Assembly (NCBI GenBank): GCA_021413885.1
Contig: JAIOPM010000005.1
Location: 108,878-172,877, forward strand
Length of the DNA stretch: 64,000 nucleotides
Direction: 5' to 3'
Source: Planctomycetota bacterium
GTDB lineage: Bacteria > Planctomycetota > UBA1135 > GCA-002686595
A program made the translations under genes and the position numbers. The notes under the pieces were generated by a model. The model saw only the letters and a program-made list of their open reading frames with translations. It was not told the DNA's origin and did not search any database. Positions 1-8,821 of this stretch are shown one piece after another (positions within the stretch are counted from its first letter, which is position 1; every line of letters starts with the position of its first letter).

Positions 1-268
1 TGTTCAGCGACGCCCACGCGGTCGGCGACTCCGCCGGGTTGACCGTCTGCAGCGGCGCGAACGTGCCTTGGTCGGCGAGCTTCTTCAGGTTCGGCAGCTC
101 GCCCTTCTCCATCAACGCCTTGATCGTGCGCGCGTCAGCGCCGTCGAAGCCGAGGACGATCACGCGCCCGTCGGCGGCGGCCGGCGCGGCGAACGCAGTC
201 GGGATCCAGGCGACACCGAGAAGACCGAGGACGACGAGCGCACGACGGAAGGCGGGACGAAGGGACAT
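1..268 (-). CDS. Alkaline-phosphatase-superfamily phosphodiesterase (N-terminal part)
   Basis: This is the first 89 codons of a leftward gene whose remainder lies beyond the left edge. The ATG at 268 opens a signal peptide (hydrophobic stretch VVLGLLGVAWIPTAFA), followed by VIVLGFDGADARTI and then KALMEKGELPNLKKLADQG. This is the start of the type I phosphodiesterase/nucleotide pyrophosphatase fold, where the Asp of GFDGAD binds metal. The visible end, ESPTAWASL, is where the Thr/Ser nucleophile normally sits. The segment resembles the complete lipoprotein at 42375-43883 (GIDGATWDVIDPMLDTGELP), so the two are likely paralogues. The substrate cannot be told from this fragment. Confidence 0.8.
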   Translation of the reverse strand, partial: MSLRPAFRRALVVLGLLGVAWIPTAFAAPAAADGRVIVLGFDGADARTIKALMEKGELPNLKKLADQGTFAPLQTVNPAESPTAWASLN

Positions 269-400
269 GCGGTGGGTGGCGAAGGGGGTCGAGGCGGGCT
301 AGGATCCGCGCCCTTGGGTCGACCCGCACGGCGCTGGAAGTCTTTTTTGGAGCGGGACTTGGGGAGAGCGGTCGAGGATTGTGCGCTGGCGTCGGGCGCC

Positions 401-1477
401 GTGTCAATCGCGCGCAGGCTGGCCGGACGCCGCTCCGGGCGCGCGGCTCTCTGGCTCGCGTTGACCGCGGTGGTCGGACTGACGCTCGTCGTGTGGTTCG
501 TCTTCCCGGAGTCCAAGACTCATCCGGCGTCGCCGGTCACGACCCCGACCGTTCCGGCGCCGGCGCGCGAGCTCGTCACCGAGCCGTCGCCGGGCCCGAC
601 GTTCGATCCGCGCCGCGAAAATCCTGCGCCACTCGACGAGACGACGCGCCAGGCGCCGACGACGGCCGAACGCGTCGCGCGCTTCAACGGCGTCGGCCGC
701 GTGCGCGGAAGGTTGACCACCGATCCGCCCAACTTGCCGTTGCCCGAGCACTGGACGTTGGTGCTCGAGCCCTCGAGTTCGCTGCACTCGGCGGAGCGCG
801 CCGAGAGGCGCGAGCTCGCGTGCGGTCCGGACGGTGCGTTCGTCTTCGAGAACGTGCCGCTCGGCGGTTACGACCTCGTCGTCGACGCGGGCGATCTCGA
901 TTGTCGGCGGCGCGCGTTGTTGCTCGCGAAGCCCGAGAGCCAGGACGTCTACGTCGTGCTGGTCGCGCATCTCTCCGGTGAATTGCTCGGCCGCGTCGTC
1001 GACGCGTACGGGCTCGGCGCCGAAGGCGTGGCCGTCGCGTTGACGCGCAAGGAGGACACGCGTGTGCTCGAGACCGCGACCGGTCCGGGCGGCGAGTACC
1101 GCTTCGAACGCGTGCACGACGGCGAGTGGAGTCTCGCCGTCGGCCTCGCGACCAATCCGCTCTTCCCCGCGCGCGACGTGTCGTTCGCCGGACCGCGCGT
1201 CACCGCGCCGGACTTCGAGCTCCCGCCGTGCGGCGAGGTCGCGGTGTTCGTCCACGACGAGCGCGGTTCTCCGCTCGCCGGCGTCGCGGTCTCCGGTTAC
1301 GGAGCGAAGGGCGGCGCGCCGCGCACGACCACCGACCTCGAAGGCCGCGCGGTCTTGCGCTGGTTGCCGGAAGGCCTCTTCACCGTGCTCGCGGAACGCG
1401 CGACGCTCCGCTCGAAGCAGCACGTCACCGTCCTCCCCGGCGAGACGATCGTGACGCGCTTCGTGTTCACGCCATGA
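401..1477 (+). CDS. Membrane-anchored protein with three carboxypeptidase-regulatory-like domains
   Basis: The GTG at 401 gives a 358-residue protein with a basic N-terminus and one membrane segment (about residues 15-35, ALWLALTAVVGLTLVVWF). A Pro/Thr-rich linker follows, then three tandem beta-sandwich units of the CarboxypepD_reg type. Each unit has the usual G-x-V-x-D/G, 'P-L-A-G-V-x-V' and 'T-D-x-x-G-x-x' pattern, for example SPLAGVAVSGYG followed by TTTDLEGRAVL. These folds usually act as extracellular structural or carbohydrate-facing modules. The open frame extends to 68, but that part overlaps the divergent gene and lacks coding character. The stop overlaps the start of the MATE gene (ATGA), so the two are probably co-translated. 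No enzymatic motif is seen. Confidence 0.75.
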   Translation: MSIARRLAGRRSGRAALWLALTAVVGLTLVVWFVFPESKTHPASPVTTPTVPAPARELVTEPSPGPTFDPRRENPAPLDETTRQAPTTAERVARFNGVGRVRGRLTTDPPNLPLPEHWTLVLEPSSSLHSAERAERRELACGPDGAFVFENVPLGGYDLVVDAGDLDCRRRALLLAKPESQDVYVVLVAHLSGELLGRVVDAYGLGAEGVAVALTRKEDTRVLETATGPGGEYRFERVHDGEWSLAVGLATNPLFPARDVSFAGPRVTAPDFELPPCGEVAVFVHDERGSPLAGVAVSGYGAKGGAPRTTTDLEGRAVLRWLPEGLFTVLAERATLRSKQHVTVLPGETIVTRFVFTP

Positions 1478-2898
1478 CGCTCGGTCGTGCGCTCGGCACG
1501 CGCGACGTGCTGCGGCTCGCGTGGCCTTCCGCGCTCTCCTACTTGCTGAACAGCGCGTACCGCATCAACGACCAGTACTGGGTCCAAGGGCTCGGAGCGG
1601 ATGCGCAAGCCGCGCTCTCGTCGGCGTTGTTCGTCGCGGTGATGAACTTCTCGATGATCTTCCTCGCCGCCGGCGGCACGCTCGCGTTGACGGCGCGCGC
1701 GACCGGAGCTCGCGATCCGCTGCGCCGCGACCGCGTCGTCGCGCAAGCGGTGTGGATCGGCCTGGCGGTGTACGCGGTGTTCGCGTGCCTCGGGCCGGTC
1801 GCGACGCCGCATCTCGTCGGGCTGCTCAAGCTCGACCCGAAGCCCGCCGCGTTCCTCGGCGACTATTTGTCGAGCCTCTACCTCTTCTCATTGCCGTTGG
1901 TGTTCGCGCCGATCGTCGACCACGCGTTCATCGGCGTCGGCAACACGCTGATCCCTTCGTTGCTCGAGCTCGGCGCGTGCGCGCTCAACTACCTGCTCTC
2001 GCCGATCCTGATCTACGGTTCGCACGCGACGGAATACGTCGACCATCCGGGCGCGGCGTTGTCGGGCAGGCTCGCGAGTTGGGCGGGCATCGAAGGGCTC
2101 GGCATCGCAGGCGCGCCGGTCGCGATCGCGTGCTCGCGCGCGTTTTCCGTCTCGGCCGGGATGATCGCGTTGCGCGTCGTCTACGGCGTGCGTTGGTACA
2201 AGCACCTGCGCTTCGATCCGAAGCTCGTGCGCGAGATGTTGGCGATCGGCGTGCCGGTGTCGCTGTCGATCGCGCTCTATGCCGGCGTTTACGGAGCGTT
2301 GATCCACGTCGTGGTCGCGCCGCTCGGCGTGCCGGTGCTCGACGCGCTGGGCATCGGGCTCGCGGTGTTCGAAGGGTTGAGCTTCCCGCTCTACCTCGGC
2401 GTCGGCATGGCGGGCGCGTCGTTGGTCGGTCGCGCGATCGGCGCGCGCGATCCCGACGCGGCGTGGCAAGCAGTGCGAGCGACGCGCCGCATCGCGTTGT
2501 ACGTCGGGGCGACGATGACGTTGCTCTTCGTCGTCATCGCGCCGATCGGACCGCGCTACTTCTCCACCGATCCGGAAGTCGTGCGCCAGACCTCGATCTA
2601 CGTCGCGTTGATCGCGTTCAGCCAACTCTTCGTCGCGCAGGAGTCCGCGAACGAGAAGATCCTGCTCGGCGCGGGTTACACCGCGCGCGCGATGTGGGTC
2701 AGCATGCTCGGCAACGGTTTGCGCGTGCCGCTCGGTTGGTACCTCGGCGTGCGCGCGGGTTTCGGAGCGCTCGGCGTGTGGTGGGCGCTCAATGCGACGA
2801 GCGTGTTGAAGGCGGCCCTCCAATTCTGGCTCGTGCAACGCGGCCGTTGGTTGACGCGCGGCCTCGCGCGCGTTGGCGCGAGGGAGTCGGCTCCGTAG
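1474..2898 (+). CDS. MATE-family multidrug/Na+ efflux transporter
   Basis: A 474-residue, strongly hydrophobic protein with about 12 membrane segments. The N-terminus, LAWPSALSYLLNSAYRINDQYWVQGLG, matches the opening of the MATE family, and a second half-repeat begins near EMLAIGVPVSLSIALYAGVYG, as expected from MATE internal duplication. Length is normal for the family (about 450-480). MATE proteins export cationic drugs or metabolites using Na+ or H+ gradients. The ATG is set by its ATGA overlap with the preceding stop. The neighbouring hotdog dehydratase and sulfatase-like gene suggest an envelope-biosynthesis setting. The substrate is unknown. Confidence 0.9.
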   Translation: MTLGRALGTRDVLRLAWPSALSYLLNSAYRINDQYWVQGLGADAQAALSSALFVAVMNFSMIFLAAGGTLALTARATGARDPLRRDRVVAQAVWIGLAVYAVFACLGPVATPHLVGLLKLDPKPAAFLGDYLSSLYLFSLPLVFAPIVDHAFIGVGNTLIPSLLELGACALNYLLSPILIYGSHATEYVDHPGAALSGRLASWAGIEGLGIAGAPVAIACSRAFSVSAGMIALRVVYGVRWYKHLRFDPKLVREMLAIGVPVSLSIALYAGVYGALIHVVVAPLGVPVLDALGIGLAVFEGLSFPLYLGVGMAGASLVGRAIGARDPDAAWQAVRATRRIALYVGATMTLLFVVIAPIGPRYFSTDPEVVRQTSIYVALIAFSQLFVAQESANEKILLGAGYTARAMWVSMLGNGLRVPLGWYLGVRAGFGALGVWWALNATSVLKAALQFWLVQRGRWLTRGLARVGARESAP

Positions 2899-2963
2899 AC
2901 TCGCCGCGCGCGGACGTCCCCCGTCGTCCGTCTCCCGCACGCCCCCACGTCCCAAGGACCGCC

Positions 2964-3443
2964 GTGCCCGCCCAACCTCTGATCGATTTCGAGAAGCTCG
3001 ACCTCGCGCGCCCGAGCTTCGGTCTCGACGAAGTGCGCAAGTACTGCAAGCAACGCGGCCGCTTCGAGATGCTCGACGGGATCGTGCGCTTCGACGCGAA
3101 CGATCCGGTGTGCGTCGGCTTCAAGGACGTGCGCGCCGACGCTTGGTGGGCGGCCGATCACATTCCCGGTCGGCCGATCTTTCCGGGCGCGCTGCAATGC
3201 GAAGGGGCGGCGCAGCTCGCGACGTACGACTTCCTGAAGCGACGCGGACGCGACGACGACCTGTTCCTCGGCTTCGCCGGGATGGACTCGGTGCGCTTCC
3301 GGGGCTTGGTCGCGCCGCCGGCGCGGCTCGTGCTCGCGGTGCGCCTGCTCAAGGCGCGCGGTCCGGTGTTCATCTACGACGCGCAGGCCTTCGTCGAGCG
3401 ACGGCTCGTCTTCGAAGGGCAGATCATCGGCTCCGCGGTGTAG
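2964..3443 (+). CDS. FabZ/FabA-like 3-hydroxyacyl-ACP dehydratase (hotdog fold)
   Basis: A 159-residue single hotdog domain. The helix motif contains His66 and Glu80 in DHIPGRPIFPGALQCEGAAQ, with the family's H-x13-E spacing for the catalytic His/Glu pair. This supports dehydration of 3-hydroxyacyl-ACP in fatty acid or related lipid synthesis. GTG at 2964 is chosen because the homologous region starts just after it and an AAGGA stretch lies upstream; the long upstream open frame overlaps the MATE gene. FabZ-like proteins of this subtype are common as extra copies in Planctomycetota, so this may not be the housekeeping fabZ. It sits 11 bp before the sulfatase-like gene. Confidence 0.85.
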   Translation: MPAQPLIDFEKLDLARPSFGLDEVRKYCKQRGRFEMLDGIVRFDANDPVCVGFKDVRADAWWAADHIPGRPIFPGALQCEGAAQLATYDFLKRRGRDDDLFLGFAGMDSVRFRGLVAPPARLVLAVRLLKARGPVFIYDAQAFVERRLVFEGQIIGSAV

Positions 3444-3454
3444 TCTTGGAGCGC

Positions 3455-5083
3455 ATGTCGCGAGTCGTGCGCGCGCTCCTCGGCCTCTCGATCGTCGGCG
3501 TCGGCTTCGTCGCGGTTTGTTCGCGCGACGCCGCGCCTCCGCGGCCCGACCACGTCGTATTGATCGTGATCGACACGCTGCGCGCCGACCGCACGACGCC
3601 GTACGGCTACGGGCGCGACACGTCGCCGAATCTCGCGCGGCTCGCGCGCGAAGGCGTGCTCTTCGAGAACGCGGTGTCGCAGAGCTCGTGGACCAGTCCG
3701 AGCATGGTCTCGATGATGACCGGTCGCTACCTCGCCGGTGAACGCCTCTCGATCCCCGACGATGCCACGACGCTCGCTGAAGGCTTCCAACGCGCCGGCT
3801 TCCAGACCGCAGCGTTCGTCTGCAACGACATCCTCTCCGACAAGACGCGCTTCGAGCGCGGCTTCCAGGTGTTCGAGCAGCTCGAGCCCTACTCGGACGA
3901 CGGCAAGATCGTGCAGTGGCTCGAGAGTTCCAAAGGCAAGAAGACCTTCACGTGGATCCACCTCGCCGAGCCCCACGACGTCAACAACGTCTACGGACCG
4001 CCGACGGAAGACCACGTGAAGTTCAAGAAGGAGCCCGCCGAGCTCTCGAAGCAACACGTCGAGTTCCTGCAGGCCTACGCGAAGTCGCACGGCCTCACCG
4101 ACTACGACGCGAGCGTCGCCACGATCCGTCGCGAGCGCAGCGGCTACGACGACGACGTCGCGTACTCCGACTGGCGCGTCGGACACTTCCTCGCCGCGCT
4201 CGAACGCGCGGGCCTGTACGACCGCACCGCGATCGTGATCGCCGCCGACCACGGCGAAGGCTTGTGGACGCGCGAGGCGTACGACACCGGCTCGCGCAGA
4301 ACGCAGGTCGAGCACGAGCACCGAAAGCCGACGCTGCTCAATCTGTTGATGGGCACGCACGGCAACCAGGCGTATCACGAGCTCCTCCACGTCCCGTTGA
4401 TCGTCAAGGCGCCGGGCGTCGGGCCGAACGTCATCGTGAAGAGCTGGGTCGAGAACGTCGACATCGCGCCGACGCTGTTCGAACTGTGCGACGTCGCCGC
4501 GCCGGGCGTGCTGCAAGGCAAGAGCTTGCTCGCGCTCGCGCGCGCGCCGAACTCCGACGCGACGCGCAAGGTGTTCAGCATGACGCGCTTCGTGTCGAGC
4601 GTGATCGACGAGCACGGCATGCAGCTCCTGGTGCCGACGCCGGATGCCGCGTGCACGCTCGGTCTCGTGCCGGAGCTCTACGACCTCGCCGCCGATCCCG
4701 AGAGTCGCCGCAACCTCGCGGCGGAGCGGCCGGAGCTCGTCACCGCGCTCGGTCGCGTGATCGAGCAGCGCCTCGCGGTCGGCTTGCCCGGCGAGATGAA
4801 GCCCACGCCAGACGAACTCGTCGTGCTGAAGAGCCTCGGCTACGTCGGCGACGACGGCAACGGGATCATCGAGACCAAGCCCGACCTCTCGCAGATGCCG
4901 ACCGAGAAGCTGATCGAAGCGGCGAGCGACGCGAAGCTGCCGTGCCTCGCGCGTCTCCAAGCGGCGGAAGCTCTCGCCGGACGGGCGTTCGACGAACCCC
5001 AACGCGCGCGCCTCGTCGACGCGGCGGCGAAGTCCGACGCGATCGCAGTCCGCGCGGCGCTCGAGAAGGCGCTGAGTCCCTGA
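3455..5083 (+). CDS. Sulfatase-like hydrolase/transferase without a formylglycine motif
   Basis: A 542-residue exported protein with an N-terminal hydrophobic segment (residues 5-22), possibly a lipoprotein at Cys22. It has the alkaline-phosphatase/sulfatase fold: metal ligand Asp40 in VLIVIDTLRAD, the nucleophile helix SSWTSPSMVSMMTG, and a later metal site in IAADHGEG. True sulfatases have Cys/Ser-x-Pro-x-Arg at the nucleophile; here the aligned residues are Thr80-Ser-Pro-Ser-Met, so formylglycine cannot form. Thr as nucleophile is typical of phosphotransferase-type relatives such as LtaS and EptA. A phospho- or sulfo-ester transfer role on envelope glycans or lipids is therefore possible but unproven. 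The C-terminal 60 residues are helical. Confidence 0.85.
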   Translation: MSRVVRALLGLSIVGVGFVAVCSRDAAPPRPDHVVLIVIDTLRADRTTPYGYGRDTSPNLARLAREGVLFENAVSQSSWTSPSMVSMMTGRYLAGERLSIPDDATTLAEGFQRAGFQTAAFVCNDILSDKTRFERGFQVFEQLEPYSDDGKIVQWLESSKGKKTFTWIHLAEPHDVNNVYGPPTEDHVKFKKEPAELSKQHVEFLQAYAKSHGLTDYDASVATIRRERSGYDDDVAYSDWRVGHFLAALERAGLYDRTAIVIAADHGEGLWTREAYDTGSRRTQVEHEHRKPTLLNLLMGTHGNQAYHELLHVPLIVKAPGVGPNVIVKSWVENVDIAPTLFELCDVAAPGVLQGKSLLALARAPNSDATRKVFSMTRFVSSVIDEHGMQLLVPTPDAACTLGLVPELYDLAADPESRRNLAAERPELVTALGRVIEQRLAVGLPGEMKPTPDELVVLKSLGYVGDDGNGIIETKPDLSQMPTEKLIEAASDAKLPCLARLQAAEALAGRAFDEPQRARLVDAAAKSDAIAVRAALEKALSP

Positions 5084-5117
5084 ACCCCGACGAGGCGCCG
5101 CAGCGACTCACCACGAC

Positions 5118-6437
5118 GTGCTCGCGCTGCTCGCCGCCTCGCTGCTCGCCGCGCCCCGCGCGCAGGACTCGATCGAGTTCGCGCTCGACGGCGAACGGTT
5201 CGTGCGCATCGAGCACGGCACACGTCGCGAACTCCTCTGCACGCTCGACGGGGGTCCGGGCGCCGTCCACGCGTTCGACGAATCGCCGCTCGGTCTCGTC
5301 TTCGTCGCAGCGGAACATGGGCTCTTCGTCACCAGCCGCGCGGTGCAGAGCCTCGATCCCGTCGACCTGTGGCAAGGCGCGCCGACCGGCCCCGCGGTCG
5401 GTGTCATCGTCGATTCGAACGAGCGTCTGTGGCTCGCGACGCGCGAGAGCTTCGGTTGCGTCGAGCTGCACCAACACTTCGGCCGCACGTTCAGCGCCGC
5501 CGACGGCGTGCCGCCGCCGCCGTATCGTTCGCTCGCGCGCGGTGCGCACGGGGAGTTGGTGCTCGCGAACGCGAACGGGAGTTGGAGCTACGTGCCCGAC
5601 TCAGGGTCGGCGCCGACGGTGCGCGTGCTCGCGGTCGACGGCGTCGCCGTCGTACCCGGCGCGACGATGCGCGCGCGTTCGACCGACGGCTTCGAGCTCG
5701 CGGTCGAAGGCTCCGCGCTCGGCGGCGCCGAGTACCGCCGACGCGACGCGCGCCATCCGATCTGGTACTTGCTCGACGGTGAGCATTCGAACGTGCGTGC
5801 GCTCGAACCCGGTCGCCACGAACTCGTGGTCACCGCGTGGGATCGCGACCTGCGCCGTTCGCCGCCGGTCGAGCTCGTCGTCGACGTCCCCTATCCGCCG
5901 CTGCTCGAGCACAAGCGACTCGCGCTGGTTGCTGCCGCCGCCGCACTCGCGATCGCCGCGGCGTTCTTCACGCGCGCGCGGCGCCGCGGCGGAAGGAACG
6001 CGTTCCGCCGCGCGGCGCTCTCGACCATCGTCGCGGTCGTGCTCGCCGCGCAGTTCGTCGCCGCGCTCTTCCCCCACGCGCGCGGTTGGCCGTTCGTCGG
6101 CTTCGGCATGTACACCGACGTCGCCGAGCCGTTCTCGCTCGCGTACCGCGACGTCTTGGTCGGCATCGGACGCGGCGGCGAGCGCTTCGAGATCGAGCTG
6201 TGGTCCGCGGGCTTCGGTCAGTACGTCTTCCGCCGCATGTTGGTGCCGTCGATCTTCGGCGGCGCGGCGGAGCGCGATCGCTTGCTCGACGAGCTCGACC
6301 GCGAGCATTTCCACGGCGAGCTCGCGGGCTTCGAGATCCGCTGCGACCGCCAACGTCTGACCGCCGCCGGTCCGATCCCCGTCGCGCCGATCGAGTACGT
6401 CGTCCATCGGCCGGAGGCGCGGCATGTCGCTCGCTGA
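5118..6437 (+). CDS. Secreted propeller/Y_Y_Y-domain protein with C-terminal membrane segments
   Basis: A 439-residue protein starting at GTG 5118 with a short signal peptide (MLALLAASLLAAPRAQ). The first half has beta-propeller-like repeats such as DSNERLWLATRESFG, typical of two-component-regulator propellers. It is followed by a Y_Y_Y-like sandwich (FELAVEGSALGGAEYR, then PGRHELVVTAWD). In sensor kinases this pair precedes a histidine kinase, but here it is followed by two membrane helices (about residues 266-315) and a soluble tail starting at GWPFVGFGMYTD. The last 14 bases overlap the HTTM gene. The C-terminal part resembles partners often found beside HTTM proteins, so the two products may act together. 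Function is unknown. Confidence 0.7.
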   Translation: MLALLAASLLAAPRAQDSIEFALDGERFVRIEHGTRRELLCTLDGGPGAVHAFDESPLGLVFVAAEHGLFVTSRAVQSLDPVDLWQGAPTGPAVGVIVDSNERLWLATRESFGCVELHQHFGRTFSAADGVPPPPYRSLARGAHGELVLANANGSWSYVPDSGSAPTVRVLAVDGVAVVPGATMRARSTDGFELAVEGSALGGAEYRRRDARHPIWYLLDGEHSNVRALEPGRHELVVTAWDRDLRRSPPVELVVDVPYPPLLEHKRLALVAAAAALAIAAAFFTRARRRGGRNAFRRAALSTIVAVVLAAQFVAALFPHARGWPFVGFGMYTDVAEPFSLAYRDVLVGIGRGGERFEIELWSAGFGQYVFRRMLVPSIFGGAAERDRLLDELDREHFHGELAGFEIRCDRQRLTAAGPIPVAPIEYVVHRPEARHVAR

Positions 6438-7476
6438 ACGTTGGGACGACTTCTGGTTCGCGGAGACGTCGTTGGTGCGCCTCGCGTGGTGGCGGATCCT
6501 CGTGCTCGCGCTCGCGGCCCTCGACCTAGTCGCCTACGCGCACACGGCGCTCGCCGACGCGGCGGCGATCGACGCGGGCACGCAAATGAAGACGTGGACG
6601 CCGATCTACGTGCTCGAGGCGCTCGGGGTCGAGCCGCTCGGCCTCGCCCCCATGCGCTGCGTGATCGCCGTCGCGATCGTCGCCCTCGCGGCCGGCTGGG
6701 TCGGTTGGCGGACGCGGACGGCGTGCGCGGTCGCGGCGATTTGCTGCCTCTTCGTCACCGCGCACGTCTACTCGTTCGGCAAGGTGCACCACGACAAGGT
6801 CAGCTTCGCGTTCGCGATCTCTTCGCTCGCACTCGGTCCGTGCGGTGCGCGGCTCTCTATCGACGCGTGGCTCGCGCGCCGGCGCGGAGAAGGCGAGAGC
6901 GAACGCGCGAGCGGCGCGGCGCTCCCGTTGCGATTGACGCAGCTCTCGCTCGCGCTCGGGTACGCATTCGCGGGTTGGACCAAGCTCGCGGTCTCAGGTG
7001 TGGAGTGGGCGAACGGCTACACGCTGATGCGCTACTTGATGCAGTACGACAACGCGTGGTCGCGGTTCCTGTGCTCGCACGTCGCGTTGACCGCGGCGCT
7101 CAGTTGGGGCGCGCTCGTGGTCCAAGGCACGTTCCCGCTGGTGTTCGTGTTCCCCGCGTTGCGCTGGTTCTATTTGCCGGGCGCGGTCGCCTTCCACGTG
7201 ATCACGTGGTTCGCGATGGACACCGGGCCGTACATGACGTGCTGGCTGTTGCTCGCGAGCTTCCTGCCGCTCGAACGCGTGCCCGAGTGGCTCGCGGCGG
7301 AATGGCGCGCCGGTTCGGCGCCGCGCCGAGCGCGCGTCATCGCGTCGCTCGCTCCCGCGGCGGTCGTCGCGCTCGTCGCGTGGGTATCGTTGCCGACGTG
7401 GGCCTTCGTCGCCGTCGCGGCGTTCGGCGCGTGGGCGTTGCGCCCGCTGCTCGCGCTCTCGCGCGCCGCGATGTGA
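6424..7476 (+). CDS. HTTM-domain integral membrane protein
   Basis: A 350-residue polytopic protein. LVRLAWWRILVLALAALDL at the start and the later segments GYAFAGWTKLAVSGVEW and FHVITWFAMDTGPYMTCWLL fit the HTTM domain, the membrane region related to vitamin-K-dependent gamma-carboxylase. Bacterial HTTM proteins have no settled activity. The canonical full-length carboxylase is much longer, so gamma-carboxylation should not be assumed. The gene starts inside the end of the preceding propeller protein (14-base overlap), which suggests translational coupling and joint function. It ends 6 bases before a convergent gene. Confidence 0.8.
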   Translation: MSLAERWDDFWFAETSLVRLAWWRILVLALAALDLVAYAHTALADAAAIDAGTQMKTWTPIYVLEALGVEPLGLAPMRCVIAVAIVALAAGWVGWRTRTACAVAAICCLFVTAHVYSFGKVHHDKVSFAFAISSLALGPCGARLSIDAWLARRRGEGESERASGAALPLRLTQLSLALGYAFAGWTKLAVSGVEWANGYTLMRYLMQYDNAWSRFLCSHVALTAALSWGALVVQGTFPLVFVFPALRWFYLPGAVAFHVITWFAMDTGPYMTCWLLLASFLPLERVPEWLAAEWRAGSAPRRARVIASLAPAAVVALVAWVSLPTWAFVAVAAFGAWALRPLLALSRAAM

Positions 7477-7482
7477 ACGTCG

Positions 7483-8775
7483 CTACGGTCCGACGACGAA
7501 CTCCAACGCCGAGGTCAGCGACACGTCGAACGGCGGAGCGAAGCCGGGATCGCGTGAGAGCCATTGCACATCGACCGTCGTGCCCGGCACGCGCAGCAGT
7601 GGATTGCCGCCGCCGAACCACGCAAACGTGTTGACGTCGATCGCGAGGTTCCCCGAGCAATCATGCGAACCGCCACTCGCGGTCCCGCCGGTGCCCTGCA
7701 ACGGAAAACGCTGGACCGGGGCCGCGATGCAAAGCGTGCCGCCATGGAAGGGACGCTGGTCGCGACCGCGGACGCTGTATAGCAATTGACCGGGGACCTG
7801 ATTGATGAGGTTGGTCGCTTGGATCTCGAAGCCCTTCGACGCGCCAATGCACGGGATGCCGTGGGCCTGAACGCTCGGCATGCAACCTTGCGAGTTGGTT
7901 CGGCTAGTGCAGTAGCTCGTGATCTCGGGCGCGGGCACGAACGCGATGCCAAAGTATGCGAACTGCAGGTGTTGCTTCAGCGTTGCCGCAAGAGCGATGA
8001 CGTCGATCTCGTACAAACCCGAATTTTGCGGCGCGGAAAACCCACCATCCACGAAATCGCCCCAGAGCTTGCCGTCCGAACGAAACGCAAGATCGTAGAA
8101 GAGGCCTGGGCCGATTCCGAGGTTCGCGAGGAGCGTCGCCTGCCCGGTCTGTACATCGAGCGAATACAAGCGTGGCCCGTTGATGCCGGTCACGTATGCG
8201 TTGCCGACTCGGTCGAACGCGAGCCCGACAAAAAAGTCCGTGAAACCGCCAAACACGCCCCCCTTCAGCGGAGTTACGATCGTCGCCACCCCCGTCGTCG
8301 GATCAAGAGTGCAGAGCTTCTGCTGGACGATCGCGTAGATCTTGTCGTCTGCGGGGTTCGCCTCGATCGACGGGATCGTATAGGCCTTCAGTCCGAGGGA
8401 GCCAATGACGCGATGGGACGCGTCCGCCGGCGCAATCTCGACGAGCCTCGACGTGGACGGCAGGGACGCCCCGACAGCGTCGAGGAAATACAGACGGGCA
8501 CGCCGAGCCGCGAGCCCCGTCGACCCGTACTGATGATGCACGCCGCCTATCGTCTCGAGAACGGCGCCTGTCGCGGGGTCGAGGCGATACATGAAGCCGC
8601 CAGAGGCGAACGCCCACAACACCTCCCCTGACGACACCGTCGATGTCTGCGCCGGAACCGACGATACCGTCAGAATCATAGATGCCACGAACAAGAGTGC
8701 GCTACGCAATGAAACCAGAGACGTTGCCGGAGGTGCGCCAAGAAGCCGCGAAACGGCGGTCAGTATCGTCCTCAT
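7483..8775 (-). CDS. Secreted beta-propeller-like protein with shared C-terminal module
   Basis: A 430-residue protein. A long N-terminal signal region (hydrophobic core SALLFVASMILTVSSVPAQ) is followed by repeats such as YRLDPATGAVLETIGG and LCTLDPTTGVATIV, typical of SMP-30/YncE-like propellers. From about residue 290 (SYCTSRTNSQGCMPSV) it carries a C-terminal domain also found at 8822, 14816 and 58548. The shared marks are a Y-C-T/V-x-K/R-x-N/T-S start, PFxGGTLC near the middle, a P-I/V-x-R step and a W-x-x-R-D-P end. The module likely serves surface attachment or export sorting, but no function is established. ATG 8775 is the only start giving a full signal peptide. Confidence 0.75.
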   Translation of the reverse strand: MRTILTAVSRLLGAPPATSLVSLRSALLFVASMILTVSSVPAQTSTVSSGEVLWAFASGGFMYRLDPATGAVLETIGGVHHQYGSTGLAARRARLYFLDAVGASLPSTSRLVEIAPADASHRVIGSLGLKAYTIPSIEANPADDKIYAIVQQKLCTLDPTTGVATIVTPLKGGVFGGFTDFFVGLAFDRVGNAYVTGINGPRLYSLDVQTGQATLLANLGIGPGLFYDLAFRSDGKLWGDFVDGGFSAPQNSGLYEIDVIALAATLKQHLQFAYFGIAFVPAPEITSYCTSRTNSQGCMPSVQAHGIPCIGASKGFEIQATNLINQVPGQLLYSVRGRDQRPFHGGTLCIAAPVQRFPLQGTGGTASGGSHDCSGNLAIDVNTFAWFGGGNPLLRVPGTTVDVQWLSRDPGFAPPFDVSLTSALEFVVGP

Positions 8776-8821
8776 GGCTCACCTGTACTCGAACTGAAGG
8801 TTCGTCCGGTCTTAGTCGGCA

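Noticed and set aside
3455..5083. Annotation as a formylglycine sulfatase
   Set aside because: The C/S-x-P-x-R motif is absent; Thr stands at the nucleophile position.
6424..7476. Vitamin-K-dependent gamma-carboxylase activity for the HTTM protein
   Set aside because: Only the membrane domain is present; the lumenal part and catalytic region of true carboxylases are missing.
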